The notes: generated from the letters alone by a model not told the origin. A DNA stretch of 64,000 bases from Ignavibacteriota bacterium (GCA_003170475.1 PMZI01000079.1:15191-79190); one strand, 5' to 3'. Counted from the first letter of the stretch, positions 8,993 to 18,621 are shown. Translations and numbers: made by a program.

Positions 8993-10005
8993 AGATAACA
9001 TTTCGTCGATATGATCTTCGTCTAAAGCACACGTTTGCGACGTCACGGGGGGGACGCGATGTTTCTCCGGTGGTGATTCTCGAACTCGAGCATGATGGCA
9101 TCATCGGGTACGGCGAATCGGCGCCTATCGCTCGCTACGGGGAATCTGTGGATACCGTCGCGGCGTTTTTATCGAGACTCGATTTGACTCCATTCGAGAG
9201 TCCATTCCATCTCGAATCAATTCTTTCCTCGGTGGACGAAAGCGCCGTTGGGAATGCTGCCGCAAAAGCGGGTCTCGACCTTGCACTTCATGACTGGATC
9301 GGAAAGAAACTTGGCGTTCCGTTGCACAGGTACTGGGGATTGGAAAAAGGAGCTGCCCCCAAGACGTCGTTCACGATTGGCATCGACACAATTCAAGTTA
9401 TCGAGGAAAAGGTTCGGGAAGCTGAGCGATATCCGATTCTCAAGATCAAGCTTGGGGGAGACAACGACGAGGAAACTATTCGGGCCATCCGCAATGTCAC
9501 CAAGAAGACTCTCCGCGTGGACGCAAACGAGGGATGGAAGAGCAAAGAACTGGCCGTGGAGAAAATCAAGTGGCTGGAGCAGGAGGGAGTGGAGTTTGTA
9601 GAGCAGCCGATGCCTGCCGGTGACCTCGGTGGAACTGCATGGGTGCGGGAGCGGGTGAATCTCCCATTGATCGCCGATGAGAACTCTCTGAGGCTGCACG
9701 ATGTTCCTAAGCTGCAGGGAGTCTTTGACGGCATTAATATCAAGTTGATGAAATGCACGGGGTTGCGCGAGGCAATGAAAATGGCGCATACTGCCAGGGC
9801 CTGTAAGATGAAGGTGATGATCGGATGTATGATCGAGAGCTCGGTGGGAATTTCCGCCGCGGCTCAATTCTCTCCTCTGGTCGATTATGCGGATCTTGAT
9901 GGCAATGTGCTCATCACGGATGATCCGTTTGATGGGGTTCGCAGCCTCGATGGTTCGATATCTTTAAACGACCGGCCCGGAATCGGAGTGACAAAACTCG
10001 TCTGA
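8989..10005 (+). CDS. Dipeptide epimerase, L-Ala-D/L-Glu epimerase-like (enolase superfamily)
   Basis: Enolase-superfamily enzyme of 338 residues that probably racemises the glutamate of L-Ala-D-Glu during murein peptide recycling. Acid/base lysines are visible in KIK (residues 152-154) and in NIKLMK (Lys252). Metal ligands fall in RVDAN (Asp178), VEQP (Glu205) and ADEN (Asp230). The late DLDG motif resembles the DxD that contacts the dipeptide amino group in Ala-Glu epimerases. Dipeptide specificity varies in this family, so the exact substrate is uncertain. It overlaps ftsY by 4 nt and sits 3 nt before mutL. Confidence 0.82.
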   Translation: MKITFRRYDLRLKHTFATSRGGRDVSPVVILELEHDGIIGYGESAPIARYGESVDTVAAFLSRLDLTPFESPFHLESILSSVDESAVGNAAAKAGLDLALHDWIGKKLGVPLHRYWGLEKGAAPKTSFTIGIDTIQVIEEKVREAERYPILKIKLGGDNDEETIRAIRNVTKKTLRVDANEGWKSKELAVEKIKWLEQEGVEFVEQPMPAGDLGGTAWVRERVNLPLIADENSLRLHDVPKLQGVFDGINIKLMKCTGLREAMKMAHTARACKMKVMIGCMIESSVGISAAAQFSPLVDYADLDGNVLITDDPFDGVRSLDGSISLNDRPGIGVTKLV

Positions 10006-10008
10006 CCT

Positions 10009-11880
10009 ATGGCAAACACTATCCACATATTGTCGGCTGATATTGCGAACAAGATCGCCGCGGGTGAAGTCGTTCAGCGCCCCGCGTCTGCCGTAAAGGA
10101 ACTGTTGGAAAACGCGCTCGATGCCGGTGCGACGTCTCTCGCGGTTATTGTCAAGGATGCAGGCAGCACGTCCATTCAGGTGATCGACAACGGAAATGGA
10201 ATGTCACCCGCCGACGCGCTGCTCGCTTTTCAGCGACACGCCACCAGCAAAATTTCTACCGCTCAGGATCTTGAAGCGATCAGGACCCTTGGTTTCCGCG
10301 GAGAAGCTCTCGCTTCCATCGCCGCCGTGTCACAAGTGGAGATGAAAACCAGGCAATCGGAGAATGATCTTGGATCTCTGATTCGCATCGAAGGGAACGA
10401 ACTGAAAGAGCAGTCACCCACGGCCGCCGAGTGCGGCACCGCGGTGACGGTGAGAAACCTCTTCTACAACACTCCGGGACGAAGGAATTTTCTGAAGACT
10501 CGGAACACTGAGCTCAAGAATATCTCCGATGTTGTCACAAGGATGGCGGTTATCTATCCTGAGGTGGCTTTTTTGTACGTGAGCGATGAAGAGCAGCTGC
10601 TCGACCTGAAACCGAAGGATGCTGGAGGCCGTTTGGCCGATCTCTTCGGGGACAAGCAATTCCGTTCACTCCTTCCCCTGAAGGAAACGACAGACTTTCT
10701 GACTATCGAAGGATTCATTGGGCGTCCGGACTTCGCGAGAAAGAGCAGGGCTGAGCAGTTCCTGTATATCAACCGCCGGTCAATCATGAATCGGTCATTG
10801 AACCATGCGGTGTTTCAGGCCTATGAACATCTGATGGTGAAGGGGGCATTTCCATTCTACGTCCTCAATCTCACTCTCGATCCGGCAAAGGTCGACGTCA
10901 ACGTCCATCCTTCGAAACTTGAGGTGAAGTTTGAAAATGAATCGGCGATGTATCGATTCGTGCTTCATGCCGTGAGGAAAACGCTTGGCGAGCATGATCT
11001 TGTGCCATCGGTTTCCCTCGGCTCGGCCGAGAGTTCATTGGGTCCAGAGGGGAGACTCCATTTCCTGTCCGGGATTGGAGCTCAGACACATCTTGGGGAC
11101 ATTCCGCAGGTTCAGTCTCCCGGTGCAGACATCGACCTGGGGAGAGTGTTTCGCAAGGTGGAACGCCGCATTGGCAATGACGTCGTTCAAAAAGATGGGG
11201 AAGCGACCTTCCCAACCGATACGGACCATCAGCCTCCTGTTCCGCCGGAGCGCGTCGTTCAGCACTTGCCGATCGGGTCAGCCGGCGACCAACTGGCGAT
11301 TCAGGATGGAAAGCCAATCTGGCAAGTCCAGAACAAGTACATTCTTTCCCAGATCAGGACGGGATTGCTCATTGTCGATCAACACGTTGCGCATGAGAGA
11401 ATTCTGTATGAGAAAGCGGTCGCTAATTTTGAAAACAGTCTTCCCACAACGCAGCAACTTCTATTTCCCCAGACGATTCAACTGACCGCCAGCGACTACA
11501 CCCTTGCAAAGGATCTCATTCCGCATCTGGAGAAACTTGGATTTGACCTCAAGCTCTTTGGAAAGAACACCGTCGTCATTGAAGGAATCCCTGCAGATGT
11601 CCGAGTGGGAAGCGAAACGCAGATCCTGCAGGACGTGCTCGATGAATTCAGAAACAACGAACACACCGAAACGATGGATGCGCGGGACAACCTTGCCAAA
11701 TCGTTCGCGTGCAAGGCAGCGATAAAGGCAGGGGATAGGCTCAACACGACAGAGATGCTTGTGCTGATTGATCAGTTGTTTGCTACGCAGATGCCCTATG
11801 TGTGCCCCCACGGACGTCCTATCGTGGTGAAAATATCTGTGGATGAGCTTGACCGACGATTTGGAAGAACGGTAAAATAA
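10009..11880 (+). CDS. mutL: DNA mismatch repair protein MutL
   Basis: GHKL ATPase that couples MutS mismatch recognition to strand incision. The N-terminal ATPase domain shows VKELLENALDAGA, DNGNGM, RHATSKI, TLGFRGEAL and NLFYNTPGRR. A variable linker (about residues 335-425) precedes the C-terminal dimer domain. That domain carries the endonuclease-type metal motif DQH-x-AHE-x4-E at residues 457-468, with Val460 where Ala is usual, plus ACKAAIKAGDR and CPHGRP. This is therefore an incision-competent MutL of the non-MutH type. Length of 623 residues is normal. No mutS is in the window. Confidence 0.95.
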   Translation: MANTIHILSADIANKIAAGEVVQRPASAVKELLENALDAGATSLAVIVKDAGSTSIQVIDNGNGMSPADALLAFQRHATSKISTAQDLEAIRTLGFRGEALASIAAVSQVEMKTRQSENDLGSLIRIEGNELKEQSPTAAECGTAVTVRNLFYNTPGRRNFLKTRNTELKNISDVVTRMAVIYPEVAFLYVSDEEQLLDLKPKDAGGRLADLFGDKQFRSLLPLKETTDFLTIEGFIGRPDFARKSRAEQFLYINRRSIMNRSLNHAVFQAYEHLMVKGAFPFYVLNLTLDPAKVDVNVHPSKLEVKFENESAMYRFVLHAVRKTLGEHDLVPSVSLGSAESSLGPEGRLHFLSGIGAQTHLGDIPQVQSPGADIDLGRVFRKVERRIGNDVVQKDGEATFPTDTDHQPPVPPERVVQHLPIGSAGDQLAIQDGKPIWQVQNKYILSQIRTGLLIVDQHVAHERILYEKAVANFENSLPTTQQLLFPQTIQLTASDYTLAKDLIPHLEKLGFDLKLFGKNTVVIEGIPADVRVGSETQILQDVLDEFRNNEHTETMDARDNLAKSFACKAAIKAGDRLNTTEMLVLIDQLFATQMPYVCPHGRPIVVKISVDELDRRFGRTVK

Positions 11881-11901
11881 TCACGAGGAGGATTGAGGCG
11901 T

Positions 11902-13566
11902 ATGCTGCATGGTCAGGATGACATCAGGAAGAGCCGGCGCGCGTGGGAAGAGCATGTCAAGACCAGCGGCGGAGGGAGGGACGTGAAATTTACCACTGTC
12001 AGTGGTGAGCGGATCGAAACGTTGTATGGACCGGAAGATGTTGAGCAGATCAACTTCCTGAGCGACATCGGATTTCCGGGAGAGTACCCCTACACTCGTG
12101 GTATTCACCTCACCGGCTATCGCGGAAAACTGTGGACCATGCGTCAGTTTGCCGGATTCGGCACACCGGAGGATACAAACGAACGGTACCACTATCTGCT
12201 CGAACACGGCCAAACCGGACTTTCTGTGGCGTTTGATCTTCCGACATTGATGGGCCGTGATGCGGACCATCGGGAATCCGAGGGAGAAGTTGGCATTTGC
12301 GGCGTTTCCGTGAGTTCGCTTGCGGATATGGAGATTCTTTTTAAGGGTATCGCTCTGAATGATATCTCCACGTCAATGACCATCAATGCACCTGCCGCCA
12401 TGATGATGGCGTTTTATCTGGCTGTGGCGGAGAAACAGGGGAGAGATTTCAAATCTCTCCGGGGAACGACACAAACTGACATTCTGAAAGAGTACATAGC
12501 ACAAAAGGAGTGGATCTATCCTCCTGAGCCGTCGATGAGGCTGATTATCGACATGTTTGAATACCTGAACCGTGAAGTGCCGCAATGGAATCCGATTTCG
12601 GTGAGTGGATATCATATACGAGAGGCCGGATCAACTGCCGCGCAGGAACTCGCATTCACGCTTGCCGATGGTTTTGCGTACATTGAAGCGGGGATCGCCC
12701 GGGGGCTGAATGTTGACGAGTTCGCGCCGCGCATTTCGTTCTTCTTCAACGCTCATGTCGACTTCTTTGAAGAGATCGCGAAATATCGGGCTGCTCGTCG
12801 AATCTGGGCAAAACGCACGAAGAACAAGTACGGTGCGAAAAACCCGCGGTCCTGGATGCTGCGGTTTCACACGCAGACCGCCGGATGTTCGCTGACGGCA
12901 CAGCAACCCGAGAACAATATTGTTCGCACTGCCTATCAGGCTCTTGCAGGGGTGTTAGGCGGAACGCAGTCGCTTCACACGAACTCCATGGACGAAACGC
13001 TCGCCTTGCCATCGGAGAAGGCTGTCAAGATTGCTCTGAGAACGCAGCAGATTCTGGCGTTTGAAACGGGTGTCGCAAATACGATCGATCCGCTCGCAGG
13101 GAGCTACTTTGTTGAAGCTCTCACGACGAAAATGGAAGCGGAGGCGGAACGGTATTTCGAGAAGATCGAGACTCTGGGTGGTGTGATTCCGGCGATCGAG
13201 GCGGGCTTCTTCCAGCGAGAGATTGCCGACGCCGCCTACCGGTATCAGCGCGAACTCGATGCAAACGAAAAAATTATTGTTGGTATGAACCAATTCGTCG
13301 AGACCGATGAAAAGGTCGAGATTCCGATTCTGGTGATCTCTCCGGAAGTTGAAGTTAAGCAGCGGAAACGGCTTGGTGACGTTCGTCAGAGCAGAAACAA
13401 GCGGGCGGTGGAGGAATCTATGGCCGAATTGCGAAAGGCAGCCGTCGACCAGAAGAACCTGATTCCCAGGCTCCTGGATTGTACGCGCGCGTACGTCACA
13501 CTCGGAGAGATGTGCAGCGCGCTCGCTGACGTGTTTGGAGTCTACGAAGAGCCGGCAGTTTTCTGA
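11902..13566 (+). CDS. Acyl-CoA mutase large (catalytic) subunit, methylmalonyl-CoA mutase family
   Basis: TIM-barrel subunit of a two-subunit B12-dependent acyl-CoA mutase. It is 554 residues long and ends before the cobalamin domain, which is supplied by the separate gene at 17711. Family blocks are clear: [40 protein letters not shown], FRxHTQTAGxSLTAQ-type and [15 protein letters not shown]. The CoA/acyl pocket reads MRQFAGF, with Phe where classical methylmalonyl-CoA mutase has Tyr (Tyr89), while the Arg of PSMR is kept. HLTGY replaces the usual YPTMY-like segment. The substrate could be methylmalonyl-, isobutyryl- or another acyl-CoA. The ATG after GAGGAG was chosen over an upstream TTG. 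Confidence 0.88.
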   Translation: MLHGQDDIRKSRRAWEEHVKTSGGGRDVKFTTVSGERIETLYGPEDVEQINFLSDIGFPGEYPYTRGIHLTGYRGKLWTMRQFAGFGTPEDTNERYHYLLEHGQTGLSVAFDLPTLMGRDADHRESEGEVGICGVSVSSLADMEILFKGIALNDISTSMTINAPAAMMMAFYLAVAEKQGRDFKSLRGTTQTDILKEYIAQKEWIYPPEPSMRLIIDMFEYLNREVPQWNPISVSGYHIREAGSTAAQELAFTLADGFAYIEAGIARGLNVDEFAPRISFFFNAHVDFFEEIAKYRAARRIWAKRTKNKYGAKNPRSWMLRFHTQTAGCSLTAQQPENNIVRTAYQALAGVLGGTQSLHTNSMDETLALPSEKAVKIALRTQQILAFETGVANTIDPLAGSYFVEALTTKMEAEAERYFEKIETLGGVIPAIEAGFFQREIADAAYRYQRELDANEKIIVGMNQFVETDEKVEIPILVISPEVEVKQRKRLGDVRQSRNKRAVEESMAELRKAAVDQKNLIPRLLDCTRAYVTLGEMCSALADVFGVYEEPAVF

Positions 13567-13592
13567 TCAACCACAATGTTCGGAGAGTCAGT

Positions 13593-14492
13593 ATGAGCTC
13601 AGTGTTGCGTCTCTTGCGTCCTGTCCAGTGGCTGAAAAATTTCTTCATTTTTGCTCCCCTCATTTTCTCCAAGCACCTGTTTGATCAGGCGTATGTATTC
13701 TCCGCGGGCGAGGCGTTTGTGGTCTTTGCCCTGTTGTCGAGCACGGTGTACGTTTTCAACGACATCGCCGACAGAGAATCTGACCGTCTTCACCCGACGA
13801 AACGGAATCGACCTATCGCCGCAGGGAAGATCTCGATACCGCAGGCGATCGGCATCGCGATTGTACTGTTGGTCATCATCGGTTTCCTCGTGACCACGTT
13901 GAATGCCAAGTTCCTCTTTATTGCTTCCGTCTATTTCGTCCTGAATATCGGTTATTCCTTTTTCCTGAAGCAGGTGATCCTCGTCGATGTCTTCATTGTT
14001 GCCGCCGGGTTCATGCTTCGGGTACTGGCCGGCGCATTCGCCATCAACGTCCAGGTTTCGGAATGGCTGGTTCTCTGCACGCTGTTTGTTTCTCTCTTTT
14101 TGTCGATCTCGAAACGAAGAGCGGAATTGATGATGGTGAAGAACACCCCCAACTATGAAGGCCGTGCGGTTCTCCGCGAGTATGATGTGGAGTTTCTTGA
14201 TCAGATGATGACCATCGCCGCATCCGGTGTTGCAATTTCGTACGCTCTCTACACTGTCGCTGAGCGAACGATCGTTGTGTTTGGCACCTCGAGCCTGATC
14301 TTTACAACCGTGTTTGTCTTGTTCGGCATTTTTCGATACCTTTATCTCGTTCGAGTGCGGAAAACGGAAGACAACCCAACGCACATGCTTACGACGGATC
14401 TGGTGACTATACTCAACGTCGTTGCGTGGTTCGCTGTGTGCGTCATCATTATCTATTTCACGGAAATCAAAGCGCTAATCGGTGTACGATGA
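13593..14492 (+). CDS. UbiA-family prenyltransferase, decaprenyl-phosphate phosphoribosyltransferase-like
   Basis: Integral membrane protein of 299 residues with about eight or nine hydrophobic segments. The first aspartate motif reads NDIADRESDR and is followed by HPTKRNRPIAAG. This combination is typical of the DPPR-synthase branch of UbiA enzymes, which transfer phosphoribose to a polyprenyl phosphate. That chemistry is best known from actinobacterial arabinan synthesis; here the end use is unknown and may be a glycolipid donor. The gene overlaps the DUF362 gene by 4 nt (ATGA), suggesting joint expression. Confidence 0.78.
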   Translation: MSSVLRLLRPVQWLKNFFIFAPLIFSKHLFDQAYVFSAGEAFVVFALLSSTVYVFNDIADRESDRLHPTKRNRPIAAGKISIPQAIGIAIVLLVIIGFLVTTLNAKFLFIASVYFVLNIGYSFFLKQVILVDVFIVAAGFMLRVLAGAFAINVQVSEWLVLCTLFVSLFLSISKRRAELMMVKNTPNYEGRAVLREYDVEFLDQMMTIAASGVAISYALYTVAERTIVVFGTSSLIFTTVFVLFGIFRYLYLVRVRKTEDNPTHMLTTDLVTILNVVAWFAVCVIIIYFTEIKALIGVR

Positions 14493-15637
14493 AACTCCCT
14501 GTCCCACTTTCTCCGACCAAGGTTACAGGGTTCGCTCCTGTTGACCCAACGGTCGTTGTTTTGAAAACAACTCCGGCGACAGTGCTGGAGGACATCCAAC
14601 GCGCGATGGAGAAAGCCGGCGTTCGTTCAGCTCTGAATCCGAAATCGCCAACCATCCTCAAGGATAACATCTCGTGGCATTTTCCATTTCCTGCAGCCAA
14701 CACAACTCCATGGCAGCTTGAAGGAACGATCCTGGGACTGCAGAAGGCAGGGCTGGAAAACCTTGTCTGTGTGCAGAACAAAACGGTGGTCACGGATGCT
14801 TTCAAAGGCGAGGATCTGAACAAGTACGTGCCGCTCTTCCGGAAGTACAAGATTCCCGTGAAGTTCAATTTCAAAGAAGAAGATATGAAATGGGTGGTGT
14901 ACAAACCAAAGACTCCGCTTCTCGTCCTTGACCAGATTTACCCCGAGGGAATTCGATTGCCCGAGTTCTTTTTTGGAACGAACATCGTCCATTTGCCGAC
15001 CGTGAAGTGTCATATTTATACGACGACGACGGGAGCGATGAAAAACGCCTTCGGAGGTCTTCTCAGTACCTACAGACATTATACGCATTCGTGGATTCAT
15101 GAGACGCTGGTGGATTTGTTGGCAATCCAGAAGGAAATCCATACGGGGCTTTTCGCCGTGATGGACGGGACAACTGTTGGCAATGGGCCGGGTCCCCGGA
15201 CGATGTATCCGGAAGAGAAGAATCTCATTCTCGCAAGTGCAGATCAAGTGGCAATTGACGCCGTCGCTGCGAAAATGATGGGATTTGATCCGATGAGCAT
15301 ACCCTATATCCGGTTGGCGCATGAACGCGGTCTGGGATGTGGCGATCCGCGCGTCATCAAGGTGGTGGGGGAAGACGTCTCCAAGGTCAATTGGAAATTC
15401 TCTGTCGGGGATAACGCTGCGAGCCTTGCAGGAGATCTGCTGTGGTTCAGTCCGCTGCGTAAATTCCAGAATCTATTCTTCAGAACTCCGCTGGTCAATC
15501 TCTTCATCTTTGGCTCCGAGGCGTACCACGACTACTACCGCTGGCCGTTGAGAGACCGAAGGGTATTCAGTCGATGGCTGAAATCCTCGCAATGGGGAGC
15601 ATTGTTTGCATCCTATGACCCGCGGCAATCTGTGTAG
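14489..15637 (+). CDS. DUF362 domain protein
   Basis: A 382-residue soluble protein matching the DUF362 family in its core features: the VVLKT start strand, the conserved LPTVKCHIYTTTTGAMKN block with Gly and Lys, and DQVAIDAVAAKMMGFDP toward the C-terminus. DUF362 proteins often carry or associate with Fe-S clusters, but no ferredoxin CxxCxxC is visible here. The biochemical role of the family is not settled. The tight ATGA overlap with the upstream prenyltransferase suggests a shared pathway. The start was set at the overlapping ATG, since the upstream open frame lies inside the previous gene. Confidence 0.75.
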   Translation: MKLPVPLSPTKVTGFAPVDPTVVVLKTTPATVLEDIQRAMEKAGVRSALNPKSPTILKDNISWHFPFPAANTTPWQLEGTILGLQKAGLENLVCVQNKTVVTDAFKGEDLNKYVPLFRKYKIPVKFNFKEEDMKWVVYKPKTPLLVLDQIYPEGIRLPEFFFGTNIVHLPTVKCHIYTTTTGAMKNAFGGLLSTYRHYTHSWIHETLVDLLAIQKEIHTGLFAVMDGTTVGNGPGPRTMYPEEKNLILASADQVAIDAVAAKMMGFDPMSIPYIRLAHERGLGCGDPRVIKVVGEDVSKVNWKFSVGDNAASLAGDLLWFSPLRKFQNLFFRTPLVNLFIFGSEAYHDYYRWPLRDRRVFSRWLKSSQWGALFASYDPRQSV

Positions 15638-15700
15638 GTCGATGAGGCGGACAAGCGATTCTGCCTGAGCCGTTCTTATTCAGCAGCCTATTATCACGAA

Positions 15701-16558
15701 GTGCGTATGAAGCTCAGAACGAGAGCTGAACTGTTTCTCCTCTCCATCACTCTCATCTGGGGAAGCACCTTCGCGCTCTCGAAGTACCTTCTCGACACAA
15801 TCTCGCCGCTTTTCTACATCGGAGTCCGTTTCTCAGTTGCGCTCATCATCTTCACCCTTCTTGCCTCCAAACGTGTCTTTGCGACAACCAAAGATGGATT
15901 CATCAAGGGAGCCATTCTTGGAGCTCTGTTGTTTTCAGGGTTTGCCGCTCAGACGATCGGTCTACAGTACACGGGGGCCTCAAAATCGGCGTTCATCACC
16001 GGAATGATGGTGGTGTTTACCCCACTCTGTCAGATTGTGATCGAGCGTAGAACTCCAAAGGTTGGAAATATCGTCGGCATTCTCCTCGTCACTCTTGGTC
16101 TTTATTTGTTGACATCGCCTGCCGGCTCAGAGTTCAATATTGGGGACGGACTCAACCTCTTTTGCGCAGTCACGTTTGCCCTCTACATCGTCTATCTCGA
16201 TGTCTTCTCAAAGGGTCAGGACCCCGTGCACCTGACGGTTGCACAGTTCGTGGTGTGCGCTCTCCTCGGTTTCATCTCGTCTTTTCTGTTCGAGCCGATG
16301 AGATTTCACCCCACAGCGGGAGCCTATGGAGCCTTGATCTACCTTATCATTTTTGCAACTGTGATCGCCTTGTTCGTTCAGACTCGATTTCAAAAGGACA
16401 CAACCCCCACGAGGAGCGCCGTCATTTTCTCAATCGAGCCCGTGCTTGCGGCGGTGTTTGCTTACATCTTCCTGCGGGAGGTGCTTGGAGTTGCCGGAAT
16501 GATCGGGGGGGGAGTCATTGTTGGAGGTGTCTTGATATCAGAATTGTCACCGTCATGA
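15701..16558 (+). CDS. EamA/DMT-family membrane transporter
   Basis: Ten-helix drug/metabolite transporter family protein of about 285 residues made of two EamA repeats. The first repeat opens with the typical LLSITLIWGSTFALSK, and the second ends with IFSIEPVLAAVFAYIFLREVLG, a family hallmark. The substrate cannot be inferred. GTG (15701) and ATG (15707) are both possible starts; neither has a clear ribosome site. A TATTAT box at 15689-15694 would place transcription start at about 15701, which would make the message leaderless if real. Confidence 0.85.
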   Translation: MRMKLRTRAELFLLSITLIWGSTFALSKYLLDTISPLFYIGVRFSVALIIFTLLASKRVFATTKDGFIKGAILGALLFSGFAAQTIGLQYTGASKSAFITGMMVVFTPLCQIVIERRTPKVGNIVGILLVTLGLYLLTSPAGSEFNIGDGLNLFCAVTFALYIVYLDVFSKGQDPVHLTVAQFVVCALLGFISSFLFEPMRFHPTAGAYGALIYLIIFATVIALFVQTRFQKDTTPTRSAVIFSIEPVLAAVFAYIFLREVLGVAGMIGGGVIVGGVLISELSPS

Positions 16559-16615
16559 GGACATGAAAAAAGTACTTGTGTTTTATCCCGTGAAGGCTTA
16601 TCTTCAACACATCGC

Positions 16616-17035
16616 ATGAAGAATCTCGCAACCCTTATACTTCCTTTGCTTCTGCTGGTCCTGATCGTTGGTACCCTTGACGCGACGGTCATTAAGGACA
16701 AGCCAACGGCATCCAGTTCAAATGGAAACGTCTACGTGAGCTGGAGTACCATCAGCGAATCCAACGTGCTGAGGTTTGAGGTTTTCAGAGCGCAGGTGAT
16801 AAAAAATGTCATCGGCGATTTCGCGAAGGTCGGATCAGTCGATCCTCAGGGTCCCGGAAGACCATACGAATTTATCGATAAAAACGTTTTCAAGACGACA
16901 GGCAGCGTGTTCGCGTACAAAGTGCGCGTCGTATTCCAGGATGAAACCTCTTCAGATTCAGAAGTGACTACCACCGCTGTTTTGAGTTCGACCTTCAAGC
17001 AAACCTGGGGTAGCATCAAAGCGTTGTTCCGGTAG
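16616..17035 (+). CDS. Small secreted protein with a fibronectin III-like domain
   Basis: A 139-residue protein with an N-terminal signal sequence (about residues 1-23, cleavage near LDA). It has one predicted beta-sandwich: NVYVSWSTISESN, then LRFEVFRA and VFAYKVRVVFQDE, in the order of fibronectin type III strands. This is a fold inference from pattern only. It may be exported to the periplasm or surface. TTGTGT-17 nt-TATCTT (16576-16604) lies so close that the predicted leader is about 5 nt. A strong terminator follows, so it is probably monocistronic. Function unknown. Confidence 0.6.
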   Translation: MKNLATLILPLLLLVLIVGTLDATVIKDKPTASSSNGNVYVSWSTISESNVLRFEVFRAQVIKNVIGDFAKVGSVDPQGPGRPYEFIDKNVFKTTGSVFAYKVRVVFQDETSSDSEVTTTAVLSSTFKQTWGSIKALFR

Positions 17036-17062
17036 TCAAGAGATCATACGTTTGTTCATGAG

Positions 17063-17088
17063 AGCGATACATTGATATCGCTTTTTTT
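17063..17088 (+). terminator. Rho-independent terminator
   Basis: Perfect 7-bp stem AGCGATA / TATCGCT with a 6-nt loop, followed by seven T residues. Confidence 0.85.
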
Positions 17089-17099
17089 GTTTCTGGCCC

Positions 17100-17705
17100 A
17101 TGAAACTACCACCGTTAATCCTTGCTTCACAGTCGCCGCGTCGGAGAGTGCTCCTCCGGCAAATCGGACTCAGATTTGTTGTGTGTCCGAGCGCCGTGCG
17201 TGAGGATATCTGGGATCACGAGTCGCCGGAGCACAACGCGAAACGAATTGCCTTGAGCAAGGCGACGGAAGTCTCAAGAAAAGTGAAGCGAGGGATTGTC
17301 ATTGGAGCCGACACGATCGTGGTGCAGGGGAAATCGATTCTGGGAAAGCCCCGCACGGCGTCTGAAGCGAAAAGGATGTTGAAGAAATTGAGCGGCAGGA
17401 TGCACACAGTGTATACGGCCTTCGCGTTGATCGATGTCGAAACGAACAAACGCGTTGTGCGAATTGAACGAACGAAAGTATGGTTTCGAGTCCTGTCGAA
17501 CACAGAAATTGAGGAATACGTGCGATCCGGTTCTCCGATGGATAAAGCGGGCGCGTATGGCATCCAGGACGACTATGGCGCCGTCTTCGTGAAGCGTATT
17601 GAAGGTTGTTTCTACAATGTCGTGGGATTTCCTTTGACGAAGTTCTATCAGACGCTCCAATCTTTCGTGGCGCATCGTCAAACCCTGCCGAGAAGGAGAA
17701 AGTGA
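17100..17705 (+). CDS. maf: Maf-like nucleoside triphosphate pyrophosphatase
   Basis: House-cleaning nucleotide pyrophosphatase of the Maf/HAM1-like fold that removes non-canonical or excess NTPs (dTTP/UTP in the YhdE group). The N-terminal [12 protein letters not shown] is the defining Maf motif. [21 protein letters not shown] and [14 protein letters not shown] follow at the expected spacing. Its 201 residues are normal. It starts 12 nt after a strong terminator, and its stop overlaps a possible GTG start of the mutase small subunit, so the two are probably cotranscribed. Confidence 0.92.
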   Translation: MKLPPLILASQSPRRRVLLRQIGLRFVVCPSAVREDIWDHESPEHNAKRIALSKATEVSRKVKRGIVIGADTIVVQGKSILGKPRTASEAKRMLKKLSGRMHTVYTAFALIDVETNKRVVRIERTKVWFRVLSNTEIEEYVRSGSPMDKAGAYGIQDDYGAVFVKRIEGCFYNVVGFPLTKFYQTLQSFVAHRQTLPRRRK

Positions 17706-17710
17706 AAATC

Positions 17711-18118
17711 ATGCAGAAGAAAACCCGGGTTCTCATCGCAAAAGCGGGGCTCGACGGCCACGACAGAGGTGCTAAGGTTGTTGCTGCTGCGCTTCGAGAT
17801 GCAGGCATGGAAGTGATCTATAGCGGATTGCGGAAGACACCCGAAATGATTGTTGAGGCATCTCTGCAAGAAGATGTTGATGCGATCGGCATTAGCCTCC
17901 TGAGTGGCGCTCACATGACCATATTCCCAAAGGTGCTTCAGCTCATGCGACAGAAGGGGCTCGATGATGTCTTGCTGTTTGGCGGCGGGATTATTCCTCA
18001 GAAGGACATCGAAGCGCTGAAGACGATGGGAGTGGGGGAGTTGTTTACGCCCGGCGCATCGACTCAAGACATTGTGAAGTATCTGAAGCGATGGACTGAA
18101 ACCCGTGATGCAGGATGA
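17711..18118 (+). CDS. Cobalamin-binding small subunit of acyl-CoA mutase
   Basis: A stand-alone B12-binding domain of about 135 residues. It carries the base-off/His-on signature D-x-H-x-x-G as DGHDRG (Asp15, His17, Gly20), followed by the SLLSGAH segment and FGGGIIP, the usual DxHxxG...SxL...GG order. It completes the large subunit encoded 4.1 kb upstream; together they would match the two-subunit mutases known from archaea and many non-proteobacteria. An in-frame GTG 9 nt upstream overlaps the maf stop and is an alternative start. A bidirectional terminator follows. Confidence 0.9.
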   Translation: MQKKTRVLIAKAGLDGHDRGAKVVAAALRDAGMEVIYSGLRKTPEMIVEASLQEDVDAIGISLLSGAHMTIFPKVLQLMRQKGLDDVLLFGGGIIPQKDIEALKTMGVGELFTPGASTQDIVKYLKRWTETRDAG

Positions 18119-18161
18119 GGCGGAAATCTCCTCCTTGAGACGATCCCTTGACTGAAAACAA

Positions 18162-18196
18162 AAAAACCCGCTCACGAATACTCGGAGCGGGTTTTT
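18162..18196. terminator. Bidirectional terminator between convergent genes
   Basis: A 12-bp perfect inverted repeat, AAAAACCCGCTC / GAGCGGGTTTTT, with an 11-nt loop gives T runs on both strands. It serves the B12 subunit gene (+) and cspA (-). Confidence 0.88.
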
Positions 18197-18216
18197 GGTT
18201 TTAAGAGAGGCAGAAA

Positions 18217-18420
18217 TTAGGGTGCCTTCTTCACATTGACAGCCTGTAGACCCTTGGCGCCTTGTTCAACTTCGAATTCCACAGTGTCGCCCTCTTTGAG
18301 CGTCTTGTAGCCTTCACCGTTGATAGACTTATAATGGACGAACACATCTTCACCAGTACTGCGCTTGATGAAGCCGTATCCTTTCGCATTATTGAACCAC
18401 TTGACTGTACCTTGTTCCAT
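18217..18420 (-). CDS. cspA: Cold-shock protein, single CSD
   Basis: A 67-residue single-stranded nucleic acid chaperone. Both RNA-binding motifs are present: RNP1 as KGYGFI and RNP2 as VFVHY, in a five-stranded OB fold starting with [11 protein letters not shown]. It acts as an RNA chaperone or transcription antiterminator in the family. The gene has a GGAAGAAG ribosome site, a good promoter nearly 200 nt upstream, and hence a long untranslated leader. Which csp paralogue it is cannot be told. Confidence 0.95.
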   Translation of the reverse strand: MEQGTVKWFNNAKGYGFIKRSTGEDVFVHYKSINGEGYKTLKEGDTVEFEVEQGAKGLQAVNVKKAP

Positions 18421-18615
18421 AAGGTTACTTCTTCCTTATAGGGTTGAACATGCACACCCGATTTTTGTCTCTCAAAAACAAAAGATGTCTAGCTGGCTTG
18501 ACACCCTTCATCATTAAGGTTGTTGCATACACCCCCGTCTGACCTGTTCATGAGTCAACGGAGAGAGACAGCCAAAACCACTTCTGTTGAAACAAAAACG
18601 GTGTTGGTGAATTAC
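18421..18615 (-). promoter_or_regulatory. Long untranslated leader of cspA
   Basis: About 195 nt lie between the predicted transcription start and the cspA ATG, with no supported gene. Long leaders that refold with temperature are a known feature of cspA genes in other bacteria. No conserved cold box was recognised here, so the regulatory role is inference. Confidence 0.4.
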
Positions 18616-18621
18616 ACTGCG

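Noticed and set aside
13599-14384. Long open frame antisense to the UbiA-like gene
   Set aside because: It is rich in Asp/Glu/Arg/His/Gln without any domain, the expected mirror of a hydrophobic membrane-protein gene.
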